DNA from: Rhodobacteraceae bacterium EhC02
Lineage (GTDB): Bacteria > Pseudomonadota > Alphaproteobacteria > Rhodobacterales > Rhodobacteraceae
Assembly: GCA_001650895.1 (NCBI GenBank)
Contig: LXYH01000058.1
Coordinates: 1 to 62,214, forward strand
DNA length: 62,214 bases
Direction of reading: 5' to 3'
Under the pieces are notes generated by a model, which saw only the letters and a list, made by a program, of their open reading frames with translations, searched no databases and was not told where the DNA came from. The first letter of the stretch is position 1; every line of letters begins with the position of its first letter. Both the position numbers and the translations under genes were made by a program. Of this stretch, positions 8,336-16,046 are shown one piece after another.

Positions 8336-8812
8336 TCAGATATCGTGCCCCGGCATCTTGCGTGACGGGGCCACATAGGGGCGCGTGACATCCTTCAGCG
8401 CGACCTCCAGCGCCTCGACGCGCAGACGGATCGCGCCGTCGCCCGCCAGGATCAGGTCCAGTTCGCCCGCGGCATCGTCCCCCGGATGCCATTCCAGCGA
8501 CAAGAGCGACAGCACCAGGTCGGGATCGCGCCGGTCCACCCCGTTCGAGGCGACGCCCAGAACGTTTTCCACCACCAGCAGCGATTGCACGCGCTCGACG
8601 GGGCGACCGCGCTTTTTCGCGGCCTCCACATCTTCCCAGCGAAACCGGTTCAGCAGCAGGCCGAAGCGATGCTGCCCCGGACGCCATGTCATTTCCGTCG
8701 CGGGAAAGACCGCATCCTGCGCCAGCGCTGAAATCACCTTGAGGTCTTCGGCCTCGATCGCGCCCAGGTTCAGCGGTGTTTCACGCGCATCCTCGAACCT
8801 GGCGTCGGTCAT
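8336..8812 (-). CDS. DUF2948 family protein
   Basis: The 158-residue protein fits DUF2948: [28 protein letters not shown] at residues 14-41, [14 protein letters not shown] near 48, and the final [23 protein letters not shown]. The function is unknown; the protein appears cytoplasmic with no signal peptide. Its ATG overlaps the murA stop by four bases, so it is translationally coupled to cell-wall synthesis. Confidence 0.88.
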   Translation of the reverse strand: MTDARFEDARETPLNLGAIEAEDLKVISALAQDAVFPATEMTWRPGQHRFGLLLNRFRWEDVEAAKKRGRPVERVQSLLVVENVLGVASNGVDRRDPDLVLSLLSLEWHPGDDAAGELDLILAGDGAIRLRVEALEVALKDVTRPYVAPSRKMPGHDI

Positions 8813-10077
8813 CGGCCCGATACCCGCTCGATCCGCGCGCCGACCGCGCCCAGCTTTTCCTCGACCCGCTCATAGCCGCGGTCCAGGTGGTAGACGCGGT
8901 TCACGATGGTTTCACCCTCGGCCGCCAGCCCCGCCAGGATCAGCGAGACCGATGCCCGCAGATCCGTCGCCATGACGGGCGCGCCCTTCAGGCGGTCCAC
9001 GCCCGTGACCCTGGCCGTGCCGCCATGCACATCGATCTTGGCCCCCATGCGCATCAGCTCGGGCGCATGCATGAACCGGTTTTCGAAGATCTTTTCCTCA
9101 AGCACCGACACGCCCTCGGCGGTGCAGAGCAGCGCCATCATCTGCGCCTGCAGGTCGGTGGGAAAGCCCGGGAAGGGTTCCGTCGTCACATCCACGGCCC
9201 GCACACGGCCGTTCCCGCGGGTCACCTTCAGGCCCAGCGCCGTTTCCTCGATGCCGATGCCCGCCGCATCCAGCTTTTCGCAAAAGGCGCCGACAAGGTC
9301 GATCCGCCCGCCCAGCAATTCCACCTCGCCACCGCAGATCGCGGGGGCCAGCATGTAGGTGCCCAGTTCGATCCGGTCCGTCACCACCGGATGAGTGGCC
9401 CCATGCAGGCGGTCAACGCCCTGGATTGTGATGGTCGATGTCCCCTCGCCTTCGATCTGGGCACCCATCTTGCGCAGGCATTGCGCCAGATCCACGATCT
9501 CGGGCTCGCGCGCGGCATTCTTCAGAACGGTCGTGCCCTTGGCCAGCGTCGCGGCCATCAGCGCGTTTTCCGTGGCCCCCACCGACACGAAGGGGAAATC
9601 GACAATCCCGCCCTTCAGCCCGCCGGGTGCCTTGGCATGCACATAGCCTTCGCGCAGGTCCAGTTCTGCCCCCATCGCCTCCAACGCCTTCAGATGCAGA
9701 TCGACAGGCCGCGCGCCGATGGCGCAGCCCCCCGGCAACGACACGACCGCATGGCCGTCGCGCGCCAGCATCGGCCCCAGCACCAGGATCGAGGCGCGCA
9801 TCTTGCGCACGATGTCGTAATCGGCGGTGTGGTTGTGAATGTCATGGCTGGACATCGCCAGCACCTTGCCATCCTGCATCGAGGTGACCTCGGCCCCCAG
9901 CGACTGCAGCAGCTGCGTCATGGTGCGGATGTCCGACAGGCGCGGCGCATTGGTCAGCGTCAGCGGCTCTTCCGACAGAAGCGTCGCCGGCATCAGGGTC
10001 AGGCAGGCATTCTTGGCGCCGGCGATCGGGATCTGCCCTTTCAAGGGGCCATTGCCCGTCACGATGATCGAATCCAT
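8809..10077 (-). CDS. murA: UDP-N-acetylglucosamine 1-carboxyvinyltransferase MurA
   Basis: The 422-residue enzyme transfers enolpyruvate from PEP to UDP-GlcNAc, the first committed step of peptidoglycan synthesis. The N terminus [24 protein letters not shown] carries the conserved lysine of the AKNA motif (K22). The catalytic, fosfomycin-targeted cysteine is C118 in PGGCAIG, so no resistance-type Cys-to-Asp change is present. The open frame begins 16 codons earlier, but the ATG at 10077 gives the family N terminus. It follows a 58-aa gene by 13 bases. Confidence 0.97.
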   Translation of the reverse strand: MDSIIVTGNGPLKGQIPIAGAKNACLTLMPATLLSEEPLTLTNAPRLSDIRTMTQLLQSLGAEVTSMQDGKVLAMSSHDIHNHTADYDIVRKMRASILVLGPMLARDGHAVVSLPGGCAIGARPVDLHLKALEAMGAELDLREGYVHAKAPGGLKGGIVDFPFVSVGATENALMAATLAKGTTVLKNAAREPEIVDLAQCLRKMGAQIEGEGTSTITIQGVDRLHGATHPVVTDRIELGTYMLAPAICGGEVELLGGRIDLVGAFCEKLDAAGIGIEETALGLKVTRGNGRVRAVDVTTEPFPGFPTDLQAQMMALLCTAEGVSVLEEKIFENRFMHAPELMRMGAKIDVHGGTARVTGVDRLKGAPVMATDLRASVSLILAGLAAEGETIVNRVYHLDRGYERVEEKLGAVGARIERVSGR

Positions 10078-10090
10078 TAGCCTGCCCTTT

Positions 10091-10267
10091 TCACTCGTTC
10101 TGTTGGTCTTGCCCCGGCGCATCATCCCCGGCCGCCGGCTGCTGTGCCGCCCGCGCCCGTGCCTGTGCCTTGCGCCGTGCCATATTGGCCTTGAGCGCGG
10201 CCTTCAACCGCTCTTCGCGCGTCCCGCCCTTCGCAGGCGATGTCTTGCCGGGGTTTCTCCGCTCCAT
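10091..10267 (-). CDS. Small basic hypothetical protein upstream of murA
   Basis: A 58-codon frame begins with ATG at 10265-10267, preceded by AGGAAGG, and stops with TGA at 10091-10093. It encodes a lysine/arginine/alanine-rich protein ([10 protein letters not shown] start, [20 protein letters not shown] core). The sharply charged helical core, the good ribosome site and the 13-base spacing to murA argue for a real gene; I recall similar short proteins before murA in Rhodobacterales. The function is unknown. No signal peptide or membrane segment is visible. Confidence 0.78.
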   Translation of the reverse strand: MERRNPGKTSPAKGGTREERLKAALKANMARRKAQARARAAQQPAAGDDAPGQDQQNE

Positions 10268-10380
10268 TTTGCCTTCCTACAGCACGGCGCAAATTGCGTC
10301 CAGATTGCGCTTGCACCCTGCGGAATTTGAGTCTAATCACCCGCCCACGGTCAAGGGCGCGCCCCTCCGACCAGACGGAT

Positions 10381-10455
10381 GCTGTGGTAGCTCAGTGGCA
10401 GAGCACTCCCTTGGTAAGGGAGAGGTCGAGAGTTCAATCCTCTCTCACAGCACCA
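10381..10455 (+). tRNA. tRNA-Thr (GGT)
   Basis: Full cloverleaf: acceptor stem GCTGTGG pairing with TCACAGC with one G-T pair, D-arm GCTCAGTGGCAGAGC, anticodon stem CTCCC/GGGAG around TTGGTAA (anticodon GGT), T-loop TTCAATC, discriminator A and encoded CCA. It is 75 nt long. It sits at the edge of the accessory segment that follows. Confidence 0.96.
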
Positions 10456-10668
10456 TCAAAATTGCGTAACATACCGAAGCTCAAACACCTTTCTTGCGTG
10501 CTCGATTTTCAATCCCCCTCGCAATCCACCTGCCGAACCCTCAGATCAAAATGCGACCATGGATCTGCTTCCCTGCCTTGCATTTGGGATGTTGATACGG
10601 GAGCCTGTCCGATAAATGCTTTGAAGGGACGCGGAATGCTTGATCACCCATTTTCGGTTCTTGTGTAG
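10456..10668. other. Gene-free junction after tRNA-Thr
   Basis: No supported gene. The base composition drops relative to the left flank, and the stretch ends at an IS3-type terminal sequence. I looked for a duplicated tRNA-Thr 3' end (an attachment-site copy) further right in the window and did not see one. Confidence 0.4.
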
Positions 10669-10745
10669 TAGCCCCCTGAAAGTAGTCCACCAACTGGGAT
10701 AGTTTTGTCCCACAAATTGGAGGATCAGCGATGGCTGGGAAACTA
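10669..10745 (+). mobile_element. Left-end remnant of an IS3-family element
   Basis: The stretch with GCCCCCTGAAAGTAGTCC, then CCACCAACTGGGATAGT and an ATGGCTGG start at 10731, closely resembles the left end of the IS3 element at 16751-16830 (same CCACCAACTGGGATAGT and ATGGCTGG at matching spacing). Only the terminal repeat, the leader and five codons of the first frame remain. The frame is then cut at the TA target of the IS5 element starting at 10746. Confidence 0.75.
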
Positions 10746-11595
10746 GGCTCCAGACTCATTGATGATCAAAGCCAGAACAAGACGGTTGCGGCGAGAGCGA
10801 TGGCTGAGAGGAAGACCTTCGGGCATCTGTCGTAGCGAGTGGCAACCCGGCGCCAGTCCTTCAGGCGACCAAACATAATTTCGATCCTGTTACGGCGTTT
10901 GTATCGACCCTTGTCGTATTTGACGGGCTTTGTTCGTGATTTTCGGCCAGGGATGCACGCCTTTATGCCCTTGTTTTGCAAGCCTTCACGGAACCAGTCG
11001 GCATCATAACCTCTGTCGGCCAGAAGCCATTGCGCAGGTGGAAGGCTGTTCAGCAATGCCGCTGAACCAGTATAATCGCTTGTCTCGCCTGCGGTCATGA
11101 AGAAGCTAATCGGGCGGCCGTTTTCATCAGTGACGGCATGCAATTTGGTGTTCATGCCGCCCTTGGTTCGGCCAATCAGACGACCGCGCCCCCCTTTTTC
11201 ACCCCAAGGCTTGAAGCTGTGCGGTGTGCTTTGAGATAGGTCGCGTCGATCATCACAGTCTTTGGAACTGCCCCCTCGGAGGCCAACCCTTCCATGATCC
11301 GCGCAAAGACGCCCATGTCGCCCCACCGCTTCCATCGGTTGTAGAGGGTCTTCGCTGGCCCGTACTCCTTCGGTGCGTCGGACCACCGCAAGCCATTGCG
11401 ATTGATGAATATTATTCCACTCAGAACGCGCCTATCATCCACGCGCGGCTTGCCATGGCTCTTTGGAAAGAACGGCCGAAGCCGCGCCATTTGTTCGTCC
11501 GTCAGCCAGTAAAGATTGCTCATAATGCCCCCAAAATTTGGGAGTGTGAATCATGCAAGCCTGACAGCCTCAAGCGGATTAATGGGTCTGGAGCC
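10746..11595 (-). mobile_element. IS5-family (IS427-type) insertion sequence, complete
   Basis: The 850-bp element is bounded by 15-bp inverted repeats, GGCTCCAGACTCATT at the left and GGCTCCAGACCCATT at the right (read inward), with one mismatch. Both ends are flanked by the dinucleotide TA (10744-10745 and 11596-11597), the target duplication typical of the IS427 group. It carries one transposase split over two frames on the minus strand and has inserted into an older IS3 remnant. Confidence 0.92.
10766..11523 (-). CDS. IS5-family transposase (two frames joined by -1 frameshift)
   Basis: The first frame (11176-11523, 115 residues) has the N-terminal helix-turn-helix region, MSNLYWLTDEQMARLRPFFP, and the first catalytic Asp in MIDATYLKAH. 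The second frame, open from 11386 to 10766 but meaningful from about 11199, has the second Asp in LLADRGYDAD and the Glu in RIEIMFGRLKDWRRVATRYD. The DDE triad is therefore complete. On the coding strand a run of five A and six G (11189-11199) lies where the frames must join, so programmed -1 slippage is expected, as known for IS427-type elements. The element looks intact and potentially active. Confidence 0.92.
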
Positions 11596-11740
11596 TAAAG
11601 GTGGCTGAATGCCTTAGTCATTTCATTCGTCAAATGGGAGGATGACAGACTCACGTTGTTGGCAATGCTGATGGCGTCAGATAGAATTCGATAACATTAG
11701 CTTTTGAGCTGTCAAAAAATCGGAAAAATTTGAGATGTAA

Positions 11741-11772
11741 TGAGCGAGCCCCCTTTAATGGGACCTCGCTCA
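11741..11772 (-). terminator. Probable terminator of the AT-rich operon
   Basis: Perfect 8-bp arms TGAGCGAG (11741-11748) and CTCGCTCA (11765-11772) enclose a loop that can extend the stem by a few G-C pairs. Read on the minus strand the hairpin begins 28 bases after the last gene of the operon and is followed by a T-rich tract containing a run of five T after about 20 bases. Confidence 0.6.
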
Positions 11773-11800
11773 CCTTTACTCATTAATAGCCTTGCGGGAA

Positions 11801-12130
11801 TTAAGTGAGCGGTGTAGCCCCCGTTTCCATGCGGATTATTTTTCCATCTTTGAGCATGCAAACCAGCATCACGGCTTCTTTGGTATCATCGGGGTAGGAC
11901 ATGAAATCATGAGAAACCAAAATCTCATCATTTTCATAAACACAACGAGATGCATCGTTCACAAACTTTGGGTTCCCCATCATACCAACGACCATCGATG
12001 CCCATTCATCTTTTGTGAATTTGTTACCTGATTTATGAAATACAATTTCTGCATCTTCATGAATAAGTGCAACATAACCCTCGACATCCCGGTCATCCAT
12101 GACTTTTGTTAGTTTCTGGTATAACGACAT
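11801..12130 (-). CDS. SnoaL/NTF2-like small protein (island operon, last gene)
   Basis: The 109-residue protein reads as NTF2-like: MSLYQKLTKVMDDRDVEGYVALIHEDAEIVFH (residues 1-32) is the usual first helices and strand, and the C-terminal strands CMLKDGKIIRMETG match the fold's end. Members are small isomerases, hydrolases or binding proteins; the ligand is unknown. The ATG at 12130 follows a G-rich leader and lies two bases after the cupin gene stop. The open frame extends 21 codons upstream into the cupin gene, which I exclude. The gene is AT-rich; 12001-12060 contains only 18 G/C in 60 bases. Confidence 0.78.
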   Translation of the reverse strand: MSLYQKLTKVMDDRDVEGYVALIHEDAEIVFHKSGNKFTKDEWASMVVGMMGNPKFVNDASRCVYENDEILVSHDFMSYPDDTKEAVMLVCMLKDGKIIRMETGATPLT

Positions 12131-12132
12131 TT

Positions 12133-12480
12133 CTATTCCCCCCATGCTCCGGCAAACTCGTACACGACCGCTCTTTTTCCACCGACGCACCATGCGTCAT
12201 GATTTGGCGAAATCGCATATGCATCACCAGCAGAATATGTGGCCTCCGAGCCATCGTCGCAAACACAATGAATGGTGCCTTCAACGATGATACCAGTGTG
12301 CGTTGCTTGGCAGCTATGCGTACCCACAACTGGTTTGATGTCCTTCGACCATTTCCACTCTGGTGCGAGTGTGAGCTTCATCACACGCTGACCGAGAACG
12401 TTAACAGCCTCCATACGTGCATTTGGCATATCCTTTGATTCATCGGCTTGAGTTGCGAAGCTTTTTACTTCAATTGGCAT
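12133..12480 (-). CDS. Cupin-domain protein (island operon)
   Basis: The 115-residue protein looks like a single small cupin barrel: GTHSCQATHTGIIVEGTIHCVCDDGSEATYSAGDAYAISPNHDAWCVG has the two-motif pattern with candidate metal ligands H and H in the first motif and H in SPNHDAW. Such proteins bind metal and act as oxygenases, isomerases or sensors; activity is not determined. I chose ATG 12480, preceded by AAGGAAA. It is separated from the DUF4242 gene by 87 bases and followed after two bases by the SnoaL-like gene. Confidence 0.8.
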   Translation of the reverse strand: MPIEVKSFATQADESKDMPNARMEAVNVLGQRVMKLTLAPEWKWSKDIKPVVGTHSCQATHTGIIVEGTIHCVCDDGSEATYSAGDAYAISPNHDAWCVGGKRAVVYEFAGAWGE

Positions 12481-12567
12481 TGTAGATTTCCTTTTCGGGG
12501 GCATTTTGATCCTGTTGAAACAGTCTCGATCCCAACGTTAGTGTTATTCATTAGGTGAGTTTTAGAT

Positions 12568-12855
12568 TTAGCTAACAACAGAAGTGTTGTGCTTTATCAC
12601 AGTAGCAATTTCAGATATCTCACTGGCAGGAACACCCGATCTTTCAGAATGCTCTTTGATCAAATTTTCGCTATCCGAATTGTAAATACAAAAAATAGCA
12701 TCGCCAACAACATAGCTCTGCTCTTGCATAATGTTCTTCCCCTCGGAGCGCATCGCTTCCAGAACTTCTTCTGAGCCTTTGCCTGCATTGTTCAATTCAT
12801 GTTTCGGAATGCTTCCTGCGCCTTCCATTTCACGTCTAATTAGAAACTTTTTCAT
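12568..12855 (-). CDS. DUF4242-type small protein (island operon)
   Basis: The 95-residue protein fits DUF4242, a small ferredoxin-like fold: MKKFLIRREMEGAGSIPKHELNNAGKGSEEVL, then IMQEQSYVVGDAIFCIYNSDSENLIKEHSERSGVPASEISEI. One relative, SCO4226 of Streptomyces, is reported to bind nickel; whether this one does is unknown. The ATG at 12855 follows an AAAGAGAA leader. The product has no signal peptide, unlike the exported proteins of the same operon. Confidence 0.78.
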   Translation of the reverse strand: MKKFLIRREMEGAGSIPKHELNNAGKGSEEVLEAMRSEGKNIMQEQSYVVGDAIFCIYNSDSENLIKEHSERSGVPASEISEIATVIKHNTSVVS

Positions 12856-12938
12856 GGGATTCTCTTTCAAGTATGATAGTTGTGTGTTGTTGACCATCCC
12901 CGGTTACAGACATGGTAATTGGTTCAAGCATTGGCCTA

Positions 12939-13310
12939 TTATAACGTCTCTATAACCTCGCCGTTTATAACCAACACTTCGCCGTACTTTGCCATAATTT
13001 CGAAGAAACCGGGGGCATCAGGCCAGGACCCAGCAGCATCGAGATGCTGACCAATCCCTTCTGGGCGTACGTAAACTTCGTTTATTGAAAAAAGTACGTT
13101 TCCAGTGATCCCATCGTCAGGGTTTGCAAAATTTACCAGCTCATCAGATTTTGAAACATAGTAGTGAACTAATTGAATCTTGCTATCATCATAACTGTGA
13201 TTATCACGCATCCACTTTGCATGCGTTTTGATTTCAGCATCTACATTGGATACGACATCCGCTGGGACTTTCACGTTTAAGTTGAAGGTCCTTTGTCCAT
13301 TTTTAACCAT
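12939..13310 (-). CDS. Unrecognised small protein, intact member of a paralogous pair
   Basis: The 123-residue protein is cytoplasmic, with no signal peptide. I do not recognise the family. It is clearly a paralogue of the gene at 13911-14285: both share HAKWMR-x2-HSYD-x-SKIQLVHYYVSK, then LFSINEVYV/LYSINEVYV, EGI-x-QH and the C terminus NGEVIETL. The alternating strands and helices and the length suggest a dimeric alpha/beta barrel, but this is a guess from pattern. The start is ATG 13310, with GGAAAG about a dozen bases upstream. A nonsense codon in the sister gene leaves this as the only unquestionably intact copy. Confidence 0.72.
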   Translation of the reverse strand: MVKNGQRTFNLNVKVPADVVSNVDAEIKTHAKWMRDNHSYDDSKIQLVHYYVSKSDELVNFANPDDGITGNVLFSINEVYVRPEGIGQHLDAAGSWPDAPGFFEIMAKYGEVLVINGEVIETL

Positions 13311-13381
13311 TTCAATTCTGCTTTCCGTATTATGTTGAACTTAGTTGTCGGGTGAAAGTTTCTACACTCATTGGTGTGATC

Positions 13382-13855
13382 TCAATCGGCAGCGACTACG
13401 TGGTACATTTGCTGACCTGTACTCAGCATGCCTGTTACAGTCCCAACAAATTTCTGGCCGACATATGGCTCATACTTACCACTGCCAGCGGTTAGTGAAC
13501 CCACGTACTCAAGTTGTGGAGTGATCTCGCCAAAATAAATGGCCAAATCACCATCTGGATCCATCATACTACAAACGCCCACGCCTCCGAATGGCGCACC
13601 TTCAGCAGTCAGTGCTACTGTCTGATTGCATTCGGCCGTTACCAGTGTTGGGAAGCCTTCGGGCGCTTCTGACCAATCCCATAAATCGGTTGAGCTATTG
13701 ATTATGATCGATCCAGTTGTGCCTTCCATCATCTGAGAAGAAGACGGTGCGTTCGCAAGGCCTGCCATGTTCCAAAGTTGCGAGTGACCATCTGCGAGAA
13801 CAGCACTAGAGCTGCATACAAAGAGTGCCGCAACAATTTTAGTAATTTTGATCAT
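13382..13855 (-). CDS. Exported protein of unknown function (island operon)
   Basis: The 157-residue protein begins with a clear Sec signal peptide, MIKITKIVAALFVCSSSAVLA, with likely cleavage after LA-D at about residue 22. The mature part is rich in small residues and beta strands (GTTGSIIINSSTDLWDWSEAPEG; LEYVGSLTAGSGKYEPYVGQKFVGTVTGML). It has two Cys, in TAECNQ and GVGVCSM, that could form a disulfide. I do not recognise the family. AGGAACGAC precedes the ATG. With the diheme cytochrome it forms the periplasmic part of the operon. Confidence 0.72.
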   Translation of the reverse strand: MIKITKIVAALFVCSSSAVLADGHSQLWNMAGLANAPSSSQMMEGTTGSIIINSSTDLWDWSEAPEGFPTLVTAECNQTVALTAEGAPFGGVGVCSMMDPDGDLAIYFGEITPQLEYVGSLTAGSGKYEPYVGQKFVGTVTGMLSTGQQMYHVVAAD

Positions 13856-13910
13856 GTCGTTCGTTCCTATATTCCTAGATTTTCTCTATTTGGATCTGTT
13901 GCGCTGTGTC

Positions 13911-14285
13911 TTACAGCGTCTCAATGACCTCACCATTGGCGATCAGGACACTTCCAAACTCGGTGATCGTGCCGACAAAGGATTGAAAGTTTTTCCAGCT
14001 TTGTCCTGCAGCCATATGTTGATCTATGCCTTCAGCCATCACGTAGACTTCGTTGATGGAATAGAGAACTCGACCGGTTGTGCCTTGAGTTGGGTCAGCG
14101 ATGTTTACAAGCTCATGTGCTTTTGAGACATAGTAGTGCACAAGCTGTATCTTGCTTTCGTCATAACTATGGGCTTCACGCATCCACTTAGCATGATCGG
14201 ACAGGGAAGCTTCAACTTCGTCCACTGAATCCGCAGGTACGGATAGGGCGAAATTAAAGGTTCGTTATTGGAGTTGTACGTTCAT
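13911..14285 (-). pseudogene. Paralogue of 12939-13310 with an in-frame stop at codon 7
   Basis: Reading from the ATG at 14283-14285, which has AGGATAA upstream, gives MNVQLQ, a TAA stop at 14265-14267, and then RTFNFALSVPADSVDEVEASLSDHAKWM in the same frame, continuing to the normal C terminus NGEVIETL. The intact sister reads MVKNGQRTFNLNVKVPADVV at the same place, so the stop lies within the true gene. A GTG at 14225 could restart translation of 104 residues lacking about 20 N-terminal residues. It is therefore either a recent pseudogene, a gene with an alternative start, or a sequencing error. Everything after the stop is well conserved, so decay must be recent. Confidence 0.7.
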
Positions 14286-14319
14286 CTTGTTTATCCTAAA
14301 TTCTGGTGATTTTGAGACC

Positions 14320-14604
14320 TTAACTGCATGCAAAAACTTCACCTTCTTTCGCATCCAGCATAGTCATTGGTAGTTCCGTCGCTGCTTGAGAGCGGATGGC
14401 TGCGATTTTTTCCTTCGCTTGAGCGGCCGCCTCTGAATTAGTAAAGTGAGAAATAACTGATAGATTATTCTCTCCGGTGCGAACCATTTGTACTTCAGTA
14501 GCGCCAACACTCATGATCATTGGGACAAATTTACTCTGCCCAATCTCATCCATTTCAGTTGTCCATTCCTGCGTCGACCAGTTAGATATCATTATATAAG
14601 ACAC
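14320..14604 (-). CDS. Unrecognised small cytoplasmic protein (island operon)
   Basis: The 94-residue protein begins with GTG at 14604, preceded by AAGGAAAG at about six bases. The pattern MSYIMISNWSTQEWTTEMDEIG, then VGATEVQMVRTGENNLSVISHFTNSEAAAQAKEKIAAIRSQ, resembles a small ferredoxin-like dimeric alpha/beta barrel of the antibiotic-biosynthesis-monooxygenase kind. No diagnostic residues confirm it. It lies 27 bases after the cytochrome c gene, so it is probably co-transcribed. Confidence 0.68.
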   Translation of the reverse strand: MSYIMISNWSTQEWTTEMDEIGQSKFVPMIMSVGATEVQMVRTGENNLSVISHFTNSEAAAQAKEKIAAIRSQAATELPMTMLDAKEGEVFACS

Positions 14605-14631
14605 GTTCGCTTTCCTTGAATTTTAAAGGAT

Positions 14632-15483
14632 TTAACCGTTAGGGAGGGCAGGCAACGATCGGAGATACATGATCACTGCATCAAGATCGTTCTGGGTCAT
14701 TCGGGCAAAGTTGATGTATGGCATTGGTGGCATCATCGGTATGTCCCCTGGACGTACGCCCCCAGCAATCATGCCGATAAGTTCCGCGTCGGAGTATTCG
14801 GACAGACCGGTTGGTGTGATGTTGGGGGCGACTGAGACGCCCCAAGGGCCATGGAATTCGTAACCACCGGCCCCAAGATGTGTATCGAACATCGGTCCTT
14901 GAGGTCCGAATGTGGTGTGACATTCAATGCAATGTGCCACCGGACCAGCGAGGTATTCGCCGTATGCAACGGTCACACTGGGGGCTAGAGCTTCAACAGT
15001 GTCGATGGGCGGTCCATAAGAGTCTGGTAGTGGAATATTGTAGACGCTTTGTCCTGGATCATGCTCCACGGCTGGCACTTGCCGGAGGTACATGACGATG
15101 CTCATCAAATCATCATCCGATAGACCACGATACAGACCGATTGGCATCGGTGGTCCAATGACAGAGCCGTCTGGCCGCATACCCTCTCTAATAGCGCGAG
15201 CGAGTTCGGCGTCAGTCCACTCTGCTATCCGGCTTCCAGGTGTTATGTTCGAGGCCACAGCAGTGAACGCTGCATTTTGCTCGATGAGCATGCCACCAAG
15301 ATAGAGCGAAGGAATGGGGCCATCAGGACCTTGAGACGTGTGGCAGTTACCGCAGGCGGCTGGGCCTTCTACCAGATAGGTGCCTCGCTCTAGCGATGGT
15401 TCGGCACTGGCAAAATTTGCCATGTTCAGGGCTAAAACTCCGGTCAGGACCCCTATACGTGCCTTGTTATGATTATATCGCAT
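14632..15483 (-). CDS. Exported diheme c-type cytochrome (island operon, first gene)
   Basis: The 283-residue protein has an N-terminal signal peptide (hydrophobic core GVLTGVLALNMANFASA, cleavage near residue 27) and two cytochrome c domains: CGNCH at residues 44-48 and CIECH at residues 185-189. Candidate axial methionines lie in GPPMP (about 113) and MPPMPY near the C terminus. It resembles the small cytochrome subunits that take electrons from periplasmic dehydrogenases (alcohol or nicotinate dehydrogenase type). No partner dehydrogenase gene is present in the operon. GAGGT lies about nine bases before the ATG. It is the first gene of the leftward operon and is divergent from an HxlR regulator. 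Confidence 0.9.
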   Translation of the reverse strand: MRYNHNKARIGVLTGVLALNMANFASAEPSLERGTYLVEGPAACGNCHTSQGPDGPIPSLYLGGMLIEQNAAFTAVASNITPGSRIAEWTDAELARAIREGMRPDGSVIGPPMPIGLYRGLSDDDLMSIVMYLRQVPAVEHDPGQSVYNIPLPDSYGPPIDTVEALAPSVTVAYGEYLAGPVAHCIECHTTFGPQGPMFDTHLGAGGYEFHGPWGVSVAPNITPTGLSEYSDAELIGMIAGGVRPGDIPMMPPMPYINFARMTQNDLDAVIMYLRSLPALPNG

Positions 15484-15497
15484 CCGCAGCGTACCTC

Positions 15498-15513
15498 TAT
15501 GATCAACGTCATA
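15498..15513. promoter_or_regulatory. Candidate operator between cytochrome c gene and HxlR gene
   Basis: The 101-bp divergent gap contains the inverted repeat TATGA (15498-15502) and TCATA (15509-15513), six bases apart, 15 bases before the cytochrome start. It is the clearest dyad in the gap, so it is the best guess for an HxlR binding site. The arms are only five bases, so the call is weak. Confidence 0.35.
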
Positions 15514-15584
15514 AACATGCTTGCATCGGCTCCCATCGCGATCTAGTCTAAAGATTGAAGTGGTTTTCGAGAGAGGATGAAACG

Positions 15585-16046
15585 ATGCTTGATCAGTCCG
15601 TTGAACAAGAAATGTGTCCCATCGCGTTGGCTTCGTATCTATTTTGTGACAAGTGGATACCTATCATTATTAGAGACATCGCTCTTTTTGATCGACGCAC
15701 ATTCAATGATATGTTGAAAAACAACCCTGAAAATATTTCGTCAGGTTCTTTGTCGTCTCGCTTGCAGAGACTTCTCCATTTGCAGATGTTGGAAGTGACG
15801 GACCACAGCGCGCATTCTCAGAAAAAAATCTACAGCTTGACCGAATCTGGAGTTGGGTTTGTTCCCGTTGTTTTTAAGATGGCGTCTTGGGCTGCGGAGT
15901 TCCGAAATCCATCTCCAGTGGTGGTGGAAATGACTCAGCCATATATCGATGGCGACACTGATTCTATAAATTCATTTTTGAAAAATCTTCGAGATATTCA
16001 CATTCACAAAACCACCGTTCCTCAGCCGTTTTGGTGGAAAAGTTAA
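15585..16046 (+). CDS. HxlR-family transcriptional regulator of the island operon
   Basis: The 153-residue protein has the HxlR winged helix: EMCPIALASYLFCDKWIPIIIRDIALF, then FNDMLKNNPENISSGSLSSRLQRLLHLQMLEV and the wing KKIYSLTESGVGF. The Cys just before the first helix is conserved with the other two HxlR proteins of this window and could sense electrophiles. The ATG at 15585 follows GAGAGGATG at good spacing; the frame also reads from a TTG ten codons earlier without a ribosome site. It is divergent from the cytochrome-led operon and probably controls it. The gene is AT-rich like its neighbours. Confidence 0.87.
   Translation: MLDQSVEQEMCPIALASYLFCDKWIPIIIRDIALFDRRTFNDMLKNNPENISSGSLSSRLQRLLHLQMLEVTDHSAHSQKKIYSLTESGVGFVPVVFKMASWAAEFRNPSPVVVEMTQPYIDGDTDSINSFLKNLRDIHIHKTTVPQPFWWKS

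Noticed and set aside
10541-10759. Minus-strand 72-codon frame over the IS3 remnant
   Set aside because: It reads across the IS3 terminal sequence and into the IS5 end, so it is a chance frame made by the junction.
14265-14267. TAA at codon 7 as evidence for stop-codon recoding
   Set aside because: All other genes in the window use TAA, TAG and TGA as ordinary stops; a mutation, an alternative GTG start or a sequencing error is simpler.
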